The notes below the pieces were generated by a model. The model was not told the origin of the DNA, did no database searches, and saw nothing but the letters and a program-made list of their open reading frames with translations. This document shows, piece after piece, positions 48,701 to 62,353 of a stretch of DNA of 64,000 nucleotides (positions are counted from its first letter, which is position 1; every line of letters starts with the position of its first letter). This DNA comes from Atherix ibis (lineage: Eukaryota > Arthropoda > Insecta > Diptera > Athericidae): NCBI GenBank assembly GCA_958298945.1, contig OY282606.1, forward strand, positions 40,933,920 to 40,997,919. Reading direction: 5' to 3'. Both the position numbers and the translations under genes were made by a program.

Positions 48701-50126
48701 ATTTTAGACATGTTGGTAAAGTTCAGGCAATATAAAGAAATAAAAATTCAATCGAAATCTAACTTTCACATATATTCTAAATCATAAATGAAATAACTTT
48801 TTGAGTATTTTTATTTATTAAAATAATAATTTTTTGGGATTAAATTTAAAAAAAGATACACTTTTAAACTTATAGTTAAAAACATCTTCACTTTTCTCTG
48901 TTCTTGAATAGAAAGAAATTTTTTTTTTATTATATTCAATTTTTCTCATTTACAATTTCTCAAGTGTTTCTTAATTTATCTGTACTTAAATTGATGTGTT
49001 GATCTACAATATATTCCCATTTAACCATCAATCTATTAACGGATCCTCTTTTAGTATTACTCCATTAAAGTTTTTCACTCTTGTGAGCAGAGTCCTATTC
49101 ATAATGAAATGGATCCAAACAGGAATAAGAGGTGCAAAAATACACAGGAGTTGGCATTATAATACTTAGAAACGTAAATTTATATGCGTCAACACCTACT
49201 GAAAATCTGACTTGATGAATGAATTATTATTCATAGATTTGAACCGTGCCAAATAATAAGAGTTGCCTACGTTTCTGTACTATTCAAAGTTGACAAATAA
49301 ATCCTTGGAGGGGAGAAGATCTGCATACATATAGTAATATGGCTTTGTACAAATATACAATTTTCCACCGTTGCTAAAAGGCATTCATCTATAAAATCTA
49401 CACGTATGGAATGTCGAAGATATTACGAGCTTCTTGGAAAAAAATATCTATTAAAATAACGAATAGAATAAGTTTATATTAAATGGAAGACAAAACACAA
49501 TCTTCTCAACTGCTACAATTTTTCTTACCCACCTTTGGGGTTACATTGACGGAAGGTAAAAAAACCATTTTTTTTTCACCATTAGTGTATTAGCAAGGCA
49601 TGAGCACTGTACGAAATATAAATGCGAATATTGAAGTGCTCCAGCAAGGGCTCAGGTGGTTGATTAAATTAAACGGATTTCTACTGATTACAAAATATTC
49701 TTGTATACAAAACATCCTATATAAAAGATCCTTCAAAAGATACGGAAACAATAGAATGCAAAAAAAAGGCTAGCATATTTTTATGAATAGTCATATTAGA
49801 GAATATAGTGTATTCTTAAGGTATAAAATACACTGGATATTTAATGAAATTATATAAATAATTATAGTAATATATTGTAGCTTAAATATTATTGTTTTTT
49901 TTTAATTTAAAAAAATAATATTTAATGATATTTTTTTGTATTAGAACTTTTGAGGGTCTTTCGCGCATCAAGGAATAATTGGTAGAAATTCCTTTTCGAA
50001 AACAGGTGATCAAACTAATGGGTGGTCTTGCATTGTCATTATAAAACACAACTCCTTTACGATTAACAAGTTTCGGAGGTTTCTAAATGATGTTTTCTTT
50101 ACAAATATTAAATTTTAGGCAGTACT

Positions 50127-50195
50127 ACATCGAAAGCAGAGTGTGATGAATTTTTAAATGTGTCAAAAAAACACACGAATGTCTGCTTTCGATGT
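50127..50195. repeat. Short interrupted inverted repeat
   Basis: acatcgaaagcaga (50127-50140) and its complement (50182-50195) flank 41 bp. It sits just beyond the 3' side of the mariner fragment at 50226 and may mark an element boundary. Confidence 0.6.
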
Positions 50196-50225
50196 CGGTT
50201 TGCGTACCAGATTGTTGTAAGCGAT

Positions 50226-50585
50226 CTACTTTTTATCTTCAGTTATTAATCGCTTCAAAAAAGGATATTTTTCGTCACTTTTAAAAAGAGTATCGCGTGC
50301 CGTCAAATGAAGTATTTTGGGTTTATGAGAAATACAAATATCGTGCTTGCTTATACAATATATCCCAGCTTCCTCACTTGATCGTGAACGGTTGAATGAT
50401 GGATGTTCAACGCTGGTATGACCCAAGCTAATGCCTTTATTTTATCGCTATCAACCTCGGTTGTCCTTTCTGACCGCGGAGCGACACTGAGATCACAGTC
50501 ACCAAACGGAATTTCGTGAAACATCGTTGGCACTGAATGTTTTTGTAAAGCAAATTTTAAGAAATTTCTCAACAGCTTGACACGA
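50226..50585 (-). pseudogene. Mariner transposase N-terminal fragment (cecropia-like)
   Basis: Minus-strand frames give FGDCDLSVAPRSERTTEVDSDKIKAL and ALNIHHSTVHDQVRKLGYIV, the mariner HTH linker, then out of frame PFLKRLITEDKK, the region of the first catalytic Asp (here KRLITEDKK). No termini were recognised, so this is a fragment. Confidence 0.72.
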
Positions 50586-50795
50586 ACCAGCGCTATCTGT
50601 TATAAATGCTCGTCATGAATTTTCCGATAACTCTTTATTACTATTGTAATTATATAGAACATTATCATTGACGTGACCACCAGGACTTAGTGTTCAGGTG
50701 TGCATGCGAAAATCGAAATAGTCGATGACTTTTCACAATAAAAAGTGGACTTTTATTGTGAAAAATCTTGAATTTTTCAGATAATCTTGAATTTT

Positions 50796-52094
50796 TCAGT
50801 TCGGCTGAAAAGTATATAAGGTTGACGTCTAGATAGCGCCTTTTGCAAAAATCTACTTAATTATTAAAAAGCACCATCCTTCAAATGATTTCTGTCAAAA
50901 TTTGACAGCAATCGGTCGATTGGTTCGTGAGATATAGCATTTTGAGTGAAGCAACTTTTGTTATTGAAAAAAATATCGGTCGATTGATAAAGACGAATTT
51001 CGTGTATTGATAAAGCATTGCTTTTTGATGAAAAAAAAATACAGTGGAAACCAAAGCATGGTTTGACAAACGTTATCCGGACTCTGCTCCAGCTATTTCA
51101 ACTGTGGAATATTGGTTTCGTCAATTTCGAACTGGTCGTACGAGCACAGTTGATGCAGAACGCAGTGGACGCCCAAAAGAGGTGGTTACGGCAGAAAACT
51201 TCAAAAAAATCCACAAAATAATTTTAAATGACCGTACAGTGAAGTTGAGCGAGATAGCTGAGACTCTGAAGATATCGAAAGAGCGTGTTGGACATATCGT
51301 GCATGAATATTTGGGCATGCGAAAGCTGTGTGCAAAGTGGGTGCCGCATGAGCTCACTGTGGACCAAAAACAACAACGTGTTGATGATTCTGAGCAGTGT
51401 TTGGAGCTGTTCAAGCGCAATAAACCCGAATTTTTGCGTCGATATGTGACAATGGATGAAACATGGTTCCGTTACTACACTCGAGAGTCCAATCGGCAGT
51501 CGGCAGAGTGGAGAGCGAGCGACGAACCGAATCCAAAGCGTGGAAAGATGCAACAGTCGGCTGGCAAGGTGATGGCGTCTGTATTTTGGGATGCGCATGG
51601 TATAATATTCATTGACTATCTCCAGAAGGGACAGACGATCAACCGCGACTTTTATATAGCGTTATTGGATGGTGCGAAGAAAGAAATCGCTAAGAAACGG
51701 CCTCATTTGAAGAAGAAAAAAGTGTTGTTTCACCAAGCCAATGCACCGTGTCACAAGTCGATGAAAACGATGGTCAAACTCAATGAATTGGGCTACGAAT
51801 TGCTGTCCCATCCACCGTATTCTCCAGATCTGGCCCCCAGCGACTTTTTCCTGTTTGCAGACCTCAAGACAATGCTCGCTGGCAAGAAATTTAAGACCGA
51901 TGATGAAGTGATTGCCGAAACTGAGGCCTATTTTGAGGCAAAACCGAAAGAGTACTATAAAAATGGTATCGAAAAGTTGGAAGATCGCTATAACCGCTGT
52001 ATCGCCCTCGAAGGCAACTATGTTGAATAATAAAAATGAATTTTGCAAAAAAAAAATTTTTACTGTGTTACCTTATAAACTTTTCAGCCGGTGT
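50796..52094 (+). mobile_element. Irritans-type mariner, full-length, defective
   Basis: About 1.3 kb, with inverted termini (cagttcggctgaaaagt.. / ..acttttcagccggtgt, the outer bases degenerate) and no clean TA duplication. The left end abuts a short tandem duplication ending tcttgaatttttcag. Confidence 0.9.
51044..52030 (+). pseudogene. Irritans-type mariner transposase, frameshifted and missing the second catalytic Asp
   Basis: A 328-codon open frame, about 20 residues short of the family's usual length. The missing N-terminus is present upstream in another frame (DEFRVLIKHCFLMKKK), displaced by a frameshift in an A9 run at 51031-51039, and no ATG replaces the original start. The catalytic Asp residues at TMDETW and SPDLAPSDFF remain, but the middle motif reads FHQANAPCH where HQDNA is expected, so cleavage activity is unlikely. 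It ends ALEGNYVE. Confidence 0.92.
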
Positions 52095-52230
52095 TTCAAA
52101 TAACCTCAAAGAAAATAGTTCAACGGTGTCAATTCATAAGATTCTGACTGTCATTTCATAGCAGGGTTTTGTTAAATTATACGATCACCAAATTTACTGT
52201 CCAACCAACCGTGTCGAATTCATATTCAAT

Positions 52231-52310
52231 TCATCTAGAAAAACCTCCTTACCATGTCACGGTACCGTTCGTATTCGGTTAGAAAAACCTCCTTAACATG
52301 TCACAGTGCC
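52231..52310. repeat. Direct repeat, two copies
   Basis: The motif agaaaaacctcctta, followed by catgtcac, occurs at about 52231 and again about 50 bp later (52281), with partial similarity between them. Nature unknown. Confidence 0.6.
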
Positions 52311-52589
52311 ATTCAAAAAATGATTTTATTTTAGAATACATCGGTTTTTAAATCTCCGCAATTCAGATATAAAAAATTCTGTTTGTTAACATATCCATCA
52401 TAACGCAAATGTGCTTTGTCGTTAAATATGACTTTATTACGAAATGCCATTTTCACAGAACACTAATTTTCGTAGTAAATTTGTATCTTAGATTGAAGAT
52501 TACCTGAATAGGCCCTAACGTCAAATTTTCATATACGAGGTCTGTTCAAAAAGTATCGCGAATTTTGTGTTTTTTCAAAAATTATTTAT

Positions 52590-53219
52590 TTATTCATGAA
52601 TATCTATTTTGTCTCCCTCAAAGTACTCCCCACCACTTTTTTTTAAGTGCTTCCAATCGTCAAAGCACTTCAAAAAATCATTTTTTGTGATCTTGTTCAC
52701 CTCCTCCTTCGATGCCGTCTTTATCTCCTCAATCATAGCGTAGCGTCGTCCTTTCATGGGGCTCTTCAGTTTCGGGAACAAGAAAAAGTTACAGGGGGCC
52801 AGATCTAAGGAATACAGTGGCTGCGGCATTATTGTTTTTGGCCAAAAATACGGGTTATTGTTTTTGGCCAAAAATACGGGTTATTGTTTTTGGCCAAAAA
52901 TACGGTGTGTTGTTTTTGGCCAAAAATGGCAAAAGCCAATTTTTGTTCTTCCACAAATCCGGGCGTTTCGGGCAGATTGCTTTGCGCAATTTGCGCATAA
53001 CTTACAGGTAATATTCCTTATTGACCGTTCTACCCTTCTACCCTGTGGCAAGAACTCATGATGCACCACGCCCCTACAATCGAAGAAAACTTTAAGCAAG
53101 ACCGTCCGGCACGCTTTTCGTCGTTCACACAAAATTTGATACAGATTCTTTGATCCATTTTTTGGAATGGGTAAAAATCGAAGACGAACCAAAACACGTG
53201 CAAGCAAAGCAGCTGTCAA
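52590..53219 (-). pseudogene. Mariner transposase fragments
   Basis: Two frames (52881-53219 and 52590-52871) represent the second half of a mariner transposase. The third motif reads SLDLAPCNFF, where SPDLAPCDFF is usual, so the final catalytic Asp is Asn. The middle motif (HxDNA) is absent, its place taken by a 26-bp tandem repeat. Confidence 0.85.
52830..52927. repeat. 26-bp tandem repeat, about four copies
   Basis: The unit ttattgtttttggccaaaaa plus tacggg is repeated three times almost perfectly and a fourth time partially. Each unit contains the palindrome ttttggccaaaa. The unit derives from transposase codons (FLAKN on the minus strand); because 26 is not a multiple of 3, successive units are read in different frames. 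Confidence 0.9.
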
Positions 53220-53305
53220 AAATTAACTGAACATTCAAAATGGCCGAACTTGTCAAAAATTAACTGAATATTCAAAATGGCGATACTTTTTGAACAGACC
53301 TCGTA

Positions 53306-56300
53306 TGTATACGCAATTTTCAGTATAAATTATCTCAAAAACAGTAAGAAATCGTAATGTTTGCATAGTTTTATGTAGATTTTTTATGAGACATGACACC
53401 CACTAACATCTAGTGTTCTTAATAGAAATTTATTGAATTCCAAAACCATAATTAATATTCATTTTAACTCACTTATTCCAAACAAAAATATAATTTAATC
53501 ACGACAGAAGACAACATTTATTTTTTTTCCAATCTTCTAGTATTAAATGCAATTATATGCTAGGTTTGTTATTTATTTTGTAAATATCAATCAGATATCA
53601 AGCGTCTCAATTTTGTAGACTTTCGGAGAATTTCAAAATACGCCATTCTCCATGAAATTGTATTGTAGCAAAGTGAAAGTTTAAGTGTGATTTTATTAAA
53701 TTTTAAATAATTTACAAATAAGTCAGTATAAATTAATACATTCGCATAAATAGTTTTATTTTTTACGACAGCAAATTGGAAATTTCTATTTTAGAATACG
53801 AAGTGTTTTGTAAAAGATTATTTTGTAAGTATGTGCATTCTTAAGAATGTATTCTCGAAAAAATTTAGACAGCATTTTTGTGTAGAGGCCTATCCAGTTC
53901 TTCTATAATCCATATTTTCGATGATTTAAATATGCTGTTCTATTTTTAATGACTCCATGACTAACAATCTAGTACTTTATTTTTAACAGCTGTATAAAAA
54001 AATCATAACATGTGCGTTTTGACAGATATTTTGAAATTAGAAAAAAAGACCAACCGATAGCCCACCCTATATAATTGAGAGATGTTATACGTTATGTTTG
54101 ACTTATATAATTTTTAATTTTATTAGAATAAATTTTTGTTGTATAAAAATTTCATGTAAATTCTTTACAAAAAAATTTTTCCCTCAATATAGTCATAATT
54201 ACTTCTACAGAATGAAAATTATGAAAATTTTAAAATCTAAGCTATTTAAGAACTATGAAAATTTATTTAATAATTATTTTTTTCGTAAAGAAAAAATTTT
54301 TATAAGATTTTTACTTTTTTAGCTACAGAAGTAGTTAAGAGAAAAAACTTTTATGGGAAGAAAAGGAAAAATTTCTTCTCATAGTTAATAAATGAATTTT
54401 CAATACAACATTTATAGTATATAATTGCAAATGGAGTCAATTGACATATGCCAATATAACTTAAAATATTTTTGTATTACCTTTTTTTAAGATAAATTCA
54501 TGAATAATTAAAGTTTTATAATTTTTAAAAAGATATTTATTCTTCCACCAAAAATAATTATAATTCTTCATTACAGATGCTCATATACAAAAGAACATAT
54601 TTTCAAATTCTTTAGAAAATATAGAAAATAATAAAAACATCTGAAAATATCACAACTTCCTTTTTAAATTAAAAGTTTCTCTTAATAACTTAGAACTTTT
54701 CCAAACTGTTTGCTATTATTTTTAGATGCATATATACTATGCCGGTATAATATGTTATATAAAATACAACAAAGTTACTTTTATCGAAATAGGAATACTT
54801 ATTAACCTGATAAGTTCATCGACACTGAAACTTATCATTACCTACTTTTTGATCTAATGAAAGTTTAATTTGACATATGTTCGAATACACTTGCATTTTA
54901 TCGCATAATAATTTTCATCTTTAAGGATGCACATAACTACAGAAAAAATAATAATAATAATACGAACATATTTGTAAAATTTCAACGAAGCTCATAATAT
55001 ATGAAATACATACGAATCAACAGGGAAATCTATCTCGTAGTTATATCCTTAAAGTTCGAAAAGTATTTTTCAAGTTTTATTTCTTTTATTTTTTGATATT
55101 TGTTTCATGAAAATAGTTGAAAAAGGATATAAGATAAGATATAAATACAGAGATAGGTTCCATTCAAAATTGAATGGGAGTTTCCTTGGTATAGCTATTA
55201 TGGAAAAGTTCAACTATTCGAGTTATAAGGAAAAGTCATTATATTTGTTAATTAGAAAAAAGCAATTAAACTGCAATTTCAATAAAATTTCATCGAATAT
55301 AGTACATATAAATGAATATAATTAAATATATTGTAGTATATATTGAAAGTTATAAATAGAAAATTTTTACAATTTTATTTAATAAAAAGTAGGAAAATAA
55401 TTATGAAAAATATCTTAATACACTACTTCAGAGATGGTTGGTTACGAAATTTATCTATTATTTATTTAAAAAAAGTACTTAATTTATATTTTAAAAGATT
55501 TTTTATATAATTATTGTATATTATTTTTGAGTATTATCAAAAATAATATACAATAATTATATAAAAATTAGGAAAATTAAAATAATAAAAAAAAATGTTA
55601 AAGCAGTAATTCAATTATATTTTTTTTATATTTATTTATTATTAATAACAATTGAAATAAATTTTTTATATAAGCCCTCCAACAATGTGTCAAATATTCC
55701 ATTTTCTTTGAATCAACAAAAATAATGTTTTCAATTTTATTTAAGAAATTTTTCTTTTCATATAAAATGTCATTTGAAAATATAGAAGTTGTGTCCTTAA
55801 AGAATTCTGAGAAATTTACACATGCTACAAAAATATGGCTGATAGTCGACATGGTGGATTTCCTGTATTTATTATATATTTTTTTATCATTAATATGAGA
55901 TATTTATTATGGGTATTGAAGAGAAAAATATCTTTTCACTTTTTTTATTTATTTTAATAATATTTAGTATTTTTTTAAGATTTATTATTTGAAAATATTC
56001 TTTTAAAAATAATACAATAATTTATTAGAAAATTAATTGGCAAATGTTCATAAGCACAAAAGAAGATTCTCTATTTTGGATGTATAAAAAAAAATATTAT
56101 ACATCAAAAATAATTTTAAAATTAGTGACCATTAGATTCAGTATCTCAAATTTAACAAAATAAAGATACCGAAATGAAAATATTATAAAAAAAAAAAATT
56201 AAAATGAAAAAAATATAATTTTTTTATATAAAGTAACCCTCATTAATTTCAGATTCGATAAATGTGAAATTTCTTGTTATATAAATGGAAAATTTTACCC

Positions 56301-58364
56301 CAAAAACAATTTATATTCACAAAATATTATATTGTATAATAGCACCTACGTAAAACGATATAATATTCGAAATAATAACACTTGTTCCATTCAATAACAT
56401 TCGAAAAGATCCTATTTCAAAGCAAACATTTATAATCGAAAAGTAAACTTGAGTTCGATAAATACACACATGTATATACACACACACATACTTACATATA
56501 TTTGAATTCGCAATTAGATATTTTGTTACAATATAAAAAGAATAATGTTTCTTTAGTTCAGAGTTTCCTGTTATTTGATTTTGTTTTCTTATTGTCTACT
56601 TTATTATTATTATTATTATTAGTATTATTTTTTTTTTAATTTTCAAAAGAGAATCCTGTTAACGTACATTCAATTTTATTGATTTCGGTGACTACAATGT
56701 GATTTGAACAGAATACGGTTATTATGCTGACGTTGTAAGAAACCTCAACAGAATAGCCCTTCCAAAGGTGAGTATAGAAGCTCACCGGAAACAATAGCGT
56801 TCCTGCTATTTACCACAATAAAATGAACACTTCTGCACGAGCAAATATTTGAATCCTTATCCTGACAGTATCTAGTATCCATAAATGGTCATTCGTTCTG
56901 ATTGCCAGCTTTTATAGTCTTCAAGACGAATCTGCGAACATACCAAATTGAATATTTTCAATGGAATTGCTTTTAACTTTCATCCTTAATGTGAGTACAA
57001 TCGGTATTCATGTTGGAGCATTACTAGTGCCTACTAAATACTAAAAAGGGGTGCTAAAAGTTATTCTCTTTATTAGTTTAACCCTATGTAAATCTTCAAA
57101 CAATTGTTTGTATGAAAATATTTGTAATTATTTTGATAGTACATTGAGCTGTTATTATTAAGTTCCTTTATTTTGTGGTGTATGAAAAAATTTGATTTGT
57201 ATAAATACAATACTTAACAATTAGTATCTATATAAAATATCCAGTTGAAAAAAGAAAATACAAGTTTAATCAAAACTTGAGTAAAACTTTTAAATTTGTT
57301 CCTTTAGTTTATTTTCCTCTTGGACCATAGTAGTTTTGATAATTTTTTCTGTTGTTATGAATTCAAATAAGTTTCTACAAATTGTTTTCTACCCAATATG
57401 CTAAACATACAAATTGATATAAAATGAAACTTTAGAACTTTATGGCAGAGAAAAGAAATTTTTTTTAGTATTTTTTTCTTGTTTTTCTGTCTGTTCCTCT
57501 TTTATGTATTAATAATAATAAAAACTTTTAGTTAAAATTCATTGAAAAATGGAGAAAAAAAATAACTCAAGAATTTACAATATTTGAATAATTAAGCATA
57601 TTATAAGAAGTTTTCTTTTAGTTAATTAAATTTTTACTATACAAAAGTTTTGTAATAAAATTTCTGCTAAAAAATTGTCTTCAAATTTTGCAATAATTCT
57701 GAGAAAAAGCTAACCAAAAATTTTATATTAAAAGTTCAAATAAATGCTTGCAATCTTAACTAATTATTTTCAATTAAACCTTCATTTAGCTTTTGATTGG
57801 AATCCTTTTCATATAATTATGTTCTATTTTTTTAAATAAATAATTTTGTAATATTAAAAGATATATACCTAATAATATTACCCCTTTAAAATATTTACTA
57901 ATAATTTTAAATTGATTTAATTAAGTCCCTTAAAAAATAATAGTCTTCCTTGCTACTTTATGCAACCCCATCCTTCGAATAGTATACGTCCTAATCCTCT
58001 AGGAATTTTCCATCATAAAAATGATTCTTAAACCAAATATATCAATAAACTGCCCTATTTTCTAAAGACCCAATAATTATCCTTTCAATTCTATCACAAA
58101 TTTACTTCCGGTTACATCCCCTACTCGATTCCCCACATTTAATTTACAACCGAACTCAATTCGGTTTCTACTCATTGCATCATCATTACAAAAAAAAGTA
58201 CTGACCCGATGTGTAAGTCAAGCATTGATAAAGTGTGGTACCCGGAATTATTCTAAAATTTCAAGAGGATCTTTCCGTTAACCTATTTCCTAGTTCTAAA
58301 AATATTCCTTTTTAACCGACACTTTCAAGTAGAAGAATCCAACGCACTCTCCAATATCTCTCGG
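53306..58364. other. Long AT-rich region without genes
   Basis: Apart from the hairpin at 55501 nothing was recognised. 56690-57050 is slightly less AT-rich but has no readable frame. Confidence 0.5.
55501..55566. repeat. Perfect 30-bp hairpin, 6-bp loop
   Basis: Arms 55501-55530 and 55537-55566 are exact reverse complements around gtatta. Nearly pure AT, but 30 matching pairs is beyond the chance AT palindromes seen elsewhere in this region. Confidence 0.9.
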
Positions 58365-58620
58365 ATATTGGCTGGTGTACCACAGGGAAGTCCACTTTGA
58401 CCCATTCTCTACAATAATTATAAATCTGATATTCCAATCTGTCCTAATACCTTCTTTGCTACATACGCTGATATAACAGCTTACATTGTACACATATCTA
58501 GAAAAAATACCCAACATGCTTCCGAAATTCTCCAAACCTAAATAAAAACCCTCCAAAACTAGAATATCAAGTGAAGAATAAAAGTTAATGAACGTAAGTC
58601 TACACAAGTAACTAAACACT
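58365..58620 (+). pseudogene. Jockey-like LINE reverse transcriptase remnant
   Basis: The plus frame reads GVPQGSPL-stop-PILYNNYKSDIP, then TFFATYADITAYIVHIS (YADD motif as YADI), then WRIKVNERKSTQVT-like sequence, the order found in Jockey-clade RTs. Multiple stops. It may belong to the same old LINE as the fragment at 59290. Confidence 0.72.
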
Positions 58621-59494
58621 ATATTAACTTATGGACTAGACCTCTGACGCTCTACGAAGCCGTCGAATTGCCGTCAAATCCAATCCCTTCAGTCAAAAAA
58701 ACTTCAAATCCTCTTTTGTTCATGACTGTGTCTCGTTATAAAAATTCCATTCTCGTCTTTTCAATCACACTAATTCCCTTGTTCAAGAACTATCAACAAA
58801 TCCCTTCTCTAAAAATATTCGTTGACGACTTTAGCGTCACTGATCACGTGATTTATTAAAATGCGAAATCTTAACATAACCATACTTCATTGTATATTTA
58901 CTGCCCATAACCCTGTACATAAATTATTATTATTATATAAATATTATTGTTGTTATTTATTTTCAAAAACTACCAACTTTAAGTTGGTCAGAAATTATAC
59001 ATTTTTAGGAAAATTGTAGGACTTTTCTTCACAATTTAATAAAAATTGATTATCTTTTATTTGAAGAGATGAATTTATTCCCCAAATTAATAACATTTTT
59101 GCTAAAGGTAGTATAATTTTAGACTTAATAAAGTGTAAGTTGAAAGAACTATAATGTATTAATAACTCGGTACACTTATATTATTCTTTAGCTAGACATT
59201 TTCTTGACTACTCATAATAAACGTATCGAAGAGATCCATAGTAATTATGTTACGTTTGCTTTGGAGGATTCTGATTGGCTTGATCGTCATAAACAGATCG
59301 GCCCACTTTACTTCAAATGCCTACACTGGAGAAAAGACGCAAAGCTACTGATTTAGTTATCATTCACCAACTTTTAAACTTGAAAATTGACTGCGAGGCA
59401 CTTACAAATAGTATTTCATTTAGATGGCTGCATTATAAATTAAGAAGATTGCCTCTTCTACACGTTAATTCGTCTACATCTAACTATAGTTTAC

Positions 59495-62353
59495 CTTCTC
59501 GTCTGGCGCAAGCTGCCTCCGAAATGCGACGCTACAATCTCGACATCCTGGGAATCTCCGAGACAAGGTGGAAACATCAAGGAAACCTCACAACGCAGAC
59601 GGGTGAACACTTCATCTACAGCGGCAACGACAGCGGCCACCACTGTGGAGTCGGATTAATCCTATCAGCCAACGCAAAGAGATCTCTCATAGGCTACAAA
59701 CCGGTCTCCGACCGCCTTCTGACAGCCAGGTTCCACTCGAAGTTCCGAAACATCACCATCGAGCAGTGCTATGCCCCAACTGAAGTAGATAATGACGCCA
59801 ATAAAGAAGCCTTCTACCACCAATTAGAGACGTGCATTTAATCTGCCCCGAAGAGCGACATCAAAATTGTAATGGGCGACTTTAACGCTAAAATAGGCCG
59901 GGACAACACTGATCTTCGGTCGATCATTGGAACACACAGCCTTCATGCAGAGGGAAACGACAACGGGAACCGTCTCACTGACCTCTGCTCAACTCATCAA
60001 CTATTCATCGGTGGCACCAAGTTTCCTCACAAGAACATCCACAAATACACCTGGCAGTCTCCGGATCGTGTGACCCGCAACCAGATAGACCACATCCTGA
60101 TAAGCAAATAATTCCTCGGATCGCTCCTGGACGTCAAGACAATCCGAGGAGCTGACATATACAGCGACCATCAGCTGTTACTTGGGGTGGTCAGACTAAG
60201 GCCTGCGGCAACTAAAAAACAACAAGGTCGCACAGAACGCAGGCACGACATCCAACGCCTGCAGAATCCAGAGACAGCCGAGATATTTGCGAACAAGCTG
60301 GAAGAAGTTAGCCACAATGCCGAAAGGCTGACATGGCCTTCTCTACTGCGCAAACTAAAGTCCGCTGCAGAGGAAGCAACGGGCTTTCGGAACTACAAGA
60401 GGAAAGAGTGGATCCGCGAGTCAACCTGGACTCAAATAGGAAAACGAAGAAAGCTGAAAGGTCTACTCCAAACTGCTCAAACCCGCGAGGAAAGGCACCA
60501 TTTACAGACGAGCTACAACCTTGCTCAAAAGATGGTCAAACGCATGGCAAGGGATGACAAGAGGAACTACTTCAACGGAATAGCCAGCGAAGCAGAAGCC
60601 GCTGCACACCGGAGCGATATCCGCAGTGTCTATGCATCAATTCGCAAACTATCCGGAAAAAGAATACCCTCACTGCCACCACTTAAGGACAAAGACGGTC
60701 AAACTCTCTCCACGGATGAAGAACAACTCGACCGCTGGAAGGAATTCTTCTCAGAATCCCGTCCAATAGCTCCAGAATTCCATCCTCCTCCTGCAGTGAT
60801 GCGCAGAAACCCATGAAGATCCATCCCAACAACACCGCCCACGATTACGGAGATCACAACAGCAATCAACAAGCTTAAGTACAGCAAAGCACCCGGACTT
60901 GACAACCTGGCCCCAGAAGTTGTGAAGTTTGATCCACCACTCCTGGCCTCGCTGTTGCATCCTATAATCGCAAAAGCCTGGACACAATGCCACTTCCCGG
61001 ACAGCTGGAAATAAGGAGTAATTATCACCATCCCGAAGAAAGGTGACCTTGGCGATTGCAAAAACTGGAGGGGAATCACTCTGCTGAACACAATCCAGAA
61101 ACTAATCGCATCAATCATCCTGACTCGCATCACTCCAACAGTGGAAAGTGCCCTCCGCAACGAGCAGTCTGGCTTTAGACCAAACCGCTCCTGTATTGAT
61201 CACATCAACAGCCTAAGAATGATCATTGAACAGTCGAACGAATGAATCAGCCCGCTCTATCTTCTCTTCGTTGACTTCGAAAGAGCCTTTGACATGATTT
61301 CTCGCGACGCCATCTGGAGTGCTCTGGCGGAACTAGGCATCCCTCAGGCCATCACCGATCTCATCCGAGAACTATACCGAGAGGCCCCGTGTAGAATGCG
61401 CTTCAAAGGACGAAACAGTGATCCATTCAACATCTCGAGAGGAGTCAGGCAGGGTTGCGTAATCTCGCCCATCCTCTTCATAATCGCCCTAGACCTAGCC
61501 CTTCAACGCACAAACAACACAGCCAGCAACGGTATCCAGTGGACACTGCGTGAGAAGCTCCACGACCTGGACTACGCCGACGACATATGCCTCATGTCCC
61601 ACACCTTCAACGGCATTCAGGAGAAACTGAATGCTCTGGCCTCCAACGCCGAAGAAGTTGGGATGAGAATCAACATCAAAAAAGACCAAATTGATGCGTA
61701 TCGGCGCCACCTGCGAGAGACCCTTGATGCTACACAGTACCCAAGTTGAAGATGTCGAAAAGTTCTGTTACCTTGGCAGCATGCTCAGCAAGGATGGTGG
61801 AACTGAAATAGACATCCAAACGCGCATCAACAAGGCGCGACAAGCGTACACCTCACTTGGGAACGTATGGCGTTCCAATCACCTCTCCATAGCACTCAAA
61901 CTTCGAATATTCAACTCAAACGTCAAGCCAGTCCTGCTGTACGGCTGCGAAACATGGAAAGTAACAGACAGCACGACTCGTAAGCCTCAAACATTTGTGA
62001 ACAGATGCTTGAGGCGTATAAGCAAGATCTTCTGGCCGAACTGGATAACGAACGATGAGCTGCTTCTTCTCGCGAAGCAAATACCCCTGCTAGATAACAT
62101 CAAACGCAGGAAATGGAGTTGGATTGGCCACACCTTGCGAAAACCATCTACGGACATTGCAAGGATGGCACTAGATTGGAACCCACAGGGCAATCGCAGC
62201 AGAGGACGTCCAAGGACCACTTGGAGAAGATCAGCCGAGCGCGAACACCAACAAACTGGCAAATCATGGTCGGAAATAAAAAGGCACAGAGTCTCTAGTG
62301 CCGCTATATGCTCCATAGGAGCGACTGTGTTCTCATGTCTATGTGTAACATAG
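59495..62353 (+). pseudogene. RTE-type ORF: APE endonuclease and reverse transcriptase, five stops and one frameshift
   Basis: One frame runs from the endonuclease (LAQAASEMRRYNLDILGISE, VMGDFNAKIGRD, RNQIDHILISK, YSDHQLLLG) through the linker to the RT domain (LLFVDFERAFDMISRD, GVRQGCVISPILFIIALDLA, LHDLDYADDICLM). It is interrupted by in-frame stops near 59839, 60108, 60814, 61013 and 61243, several of which look like single-base changes (Trp TGG to TGA, Gln CAA to TAA). At 61678-61683 an A6 run (A5 expected) shifts the frame; the C-terminal region continues to 62353 (FCYLGSMLSKDGG, VLLYGCETWKV, RRKWSWIGHTLRK, WNPQGNRSRGRP). Catalytic YADD is intact. Confidence 0.93.

Larger units (their letters stand above)
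52536..53303 (-). mobile_element. Deleted mariner with termini cgaggtctgttcaaaaag
   Basis: A 768-bp element flanked by TA (52534-52535, 53304-53305), with perfect inverted termini of about 20 bp. The DNA-binding half is deleted. Minus-strand frames retain a central segment (LLKVFFDCRGVVHHEFLPQGR) and a C-terminal one (MPQPLYSLDLAPCNFFLFPKLK..YFEGDKIDIHE). Confidence 0.9.

Noticed and set aside
52756..53061. Plus-strand frame with repeated FGQKYG/FLAKNTG peptides
   Set aside because: Produced by the 26-bp tandem repeat in a dead mariner; not a gene.
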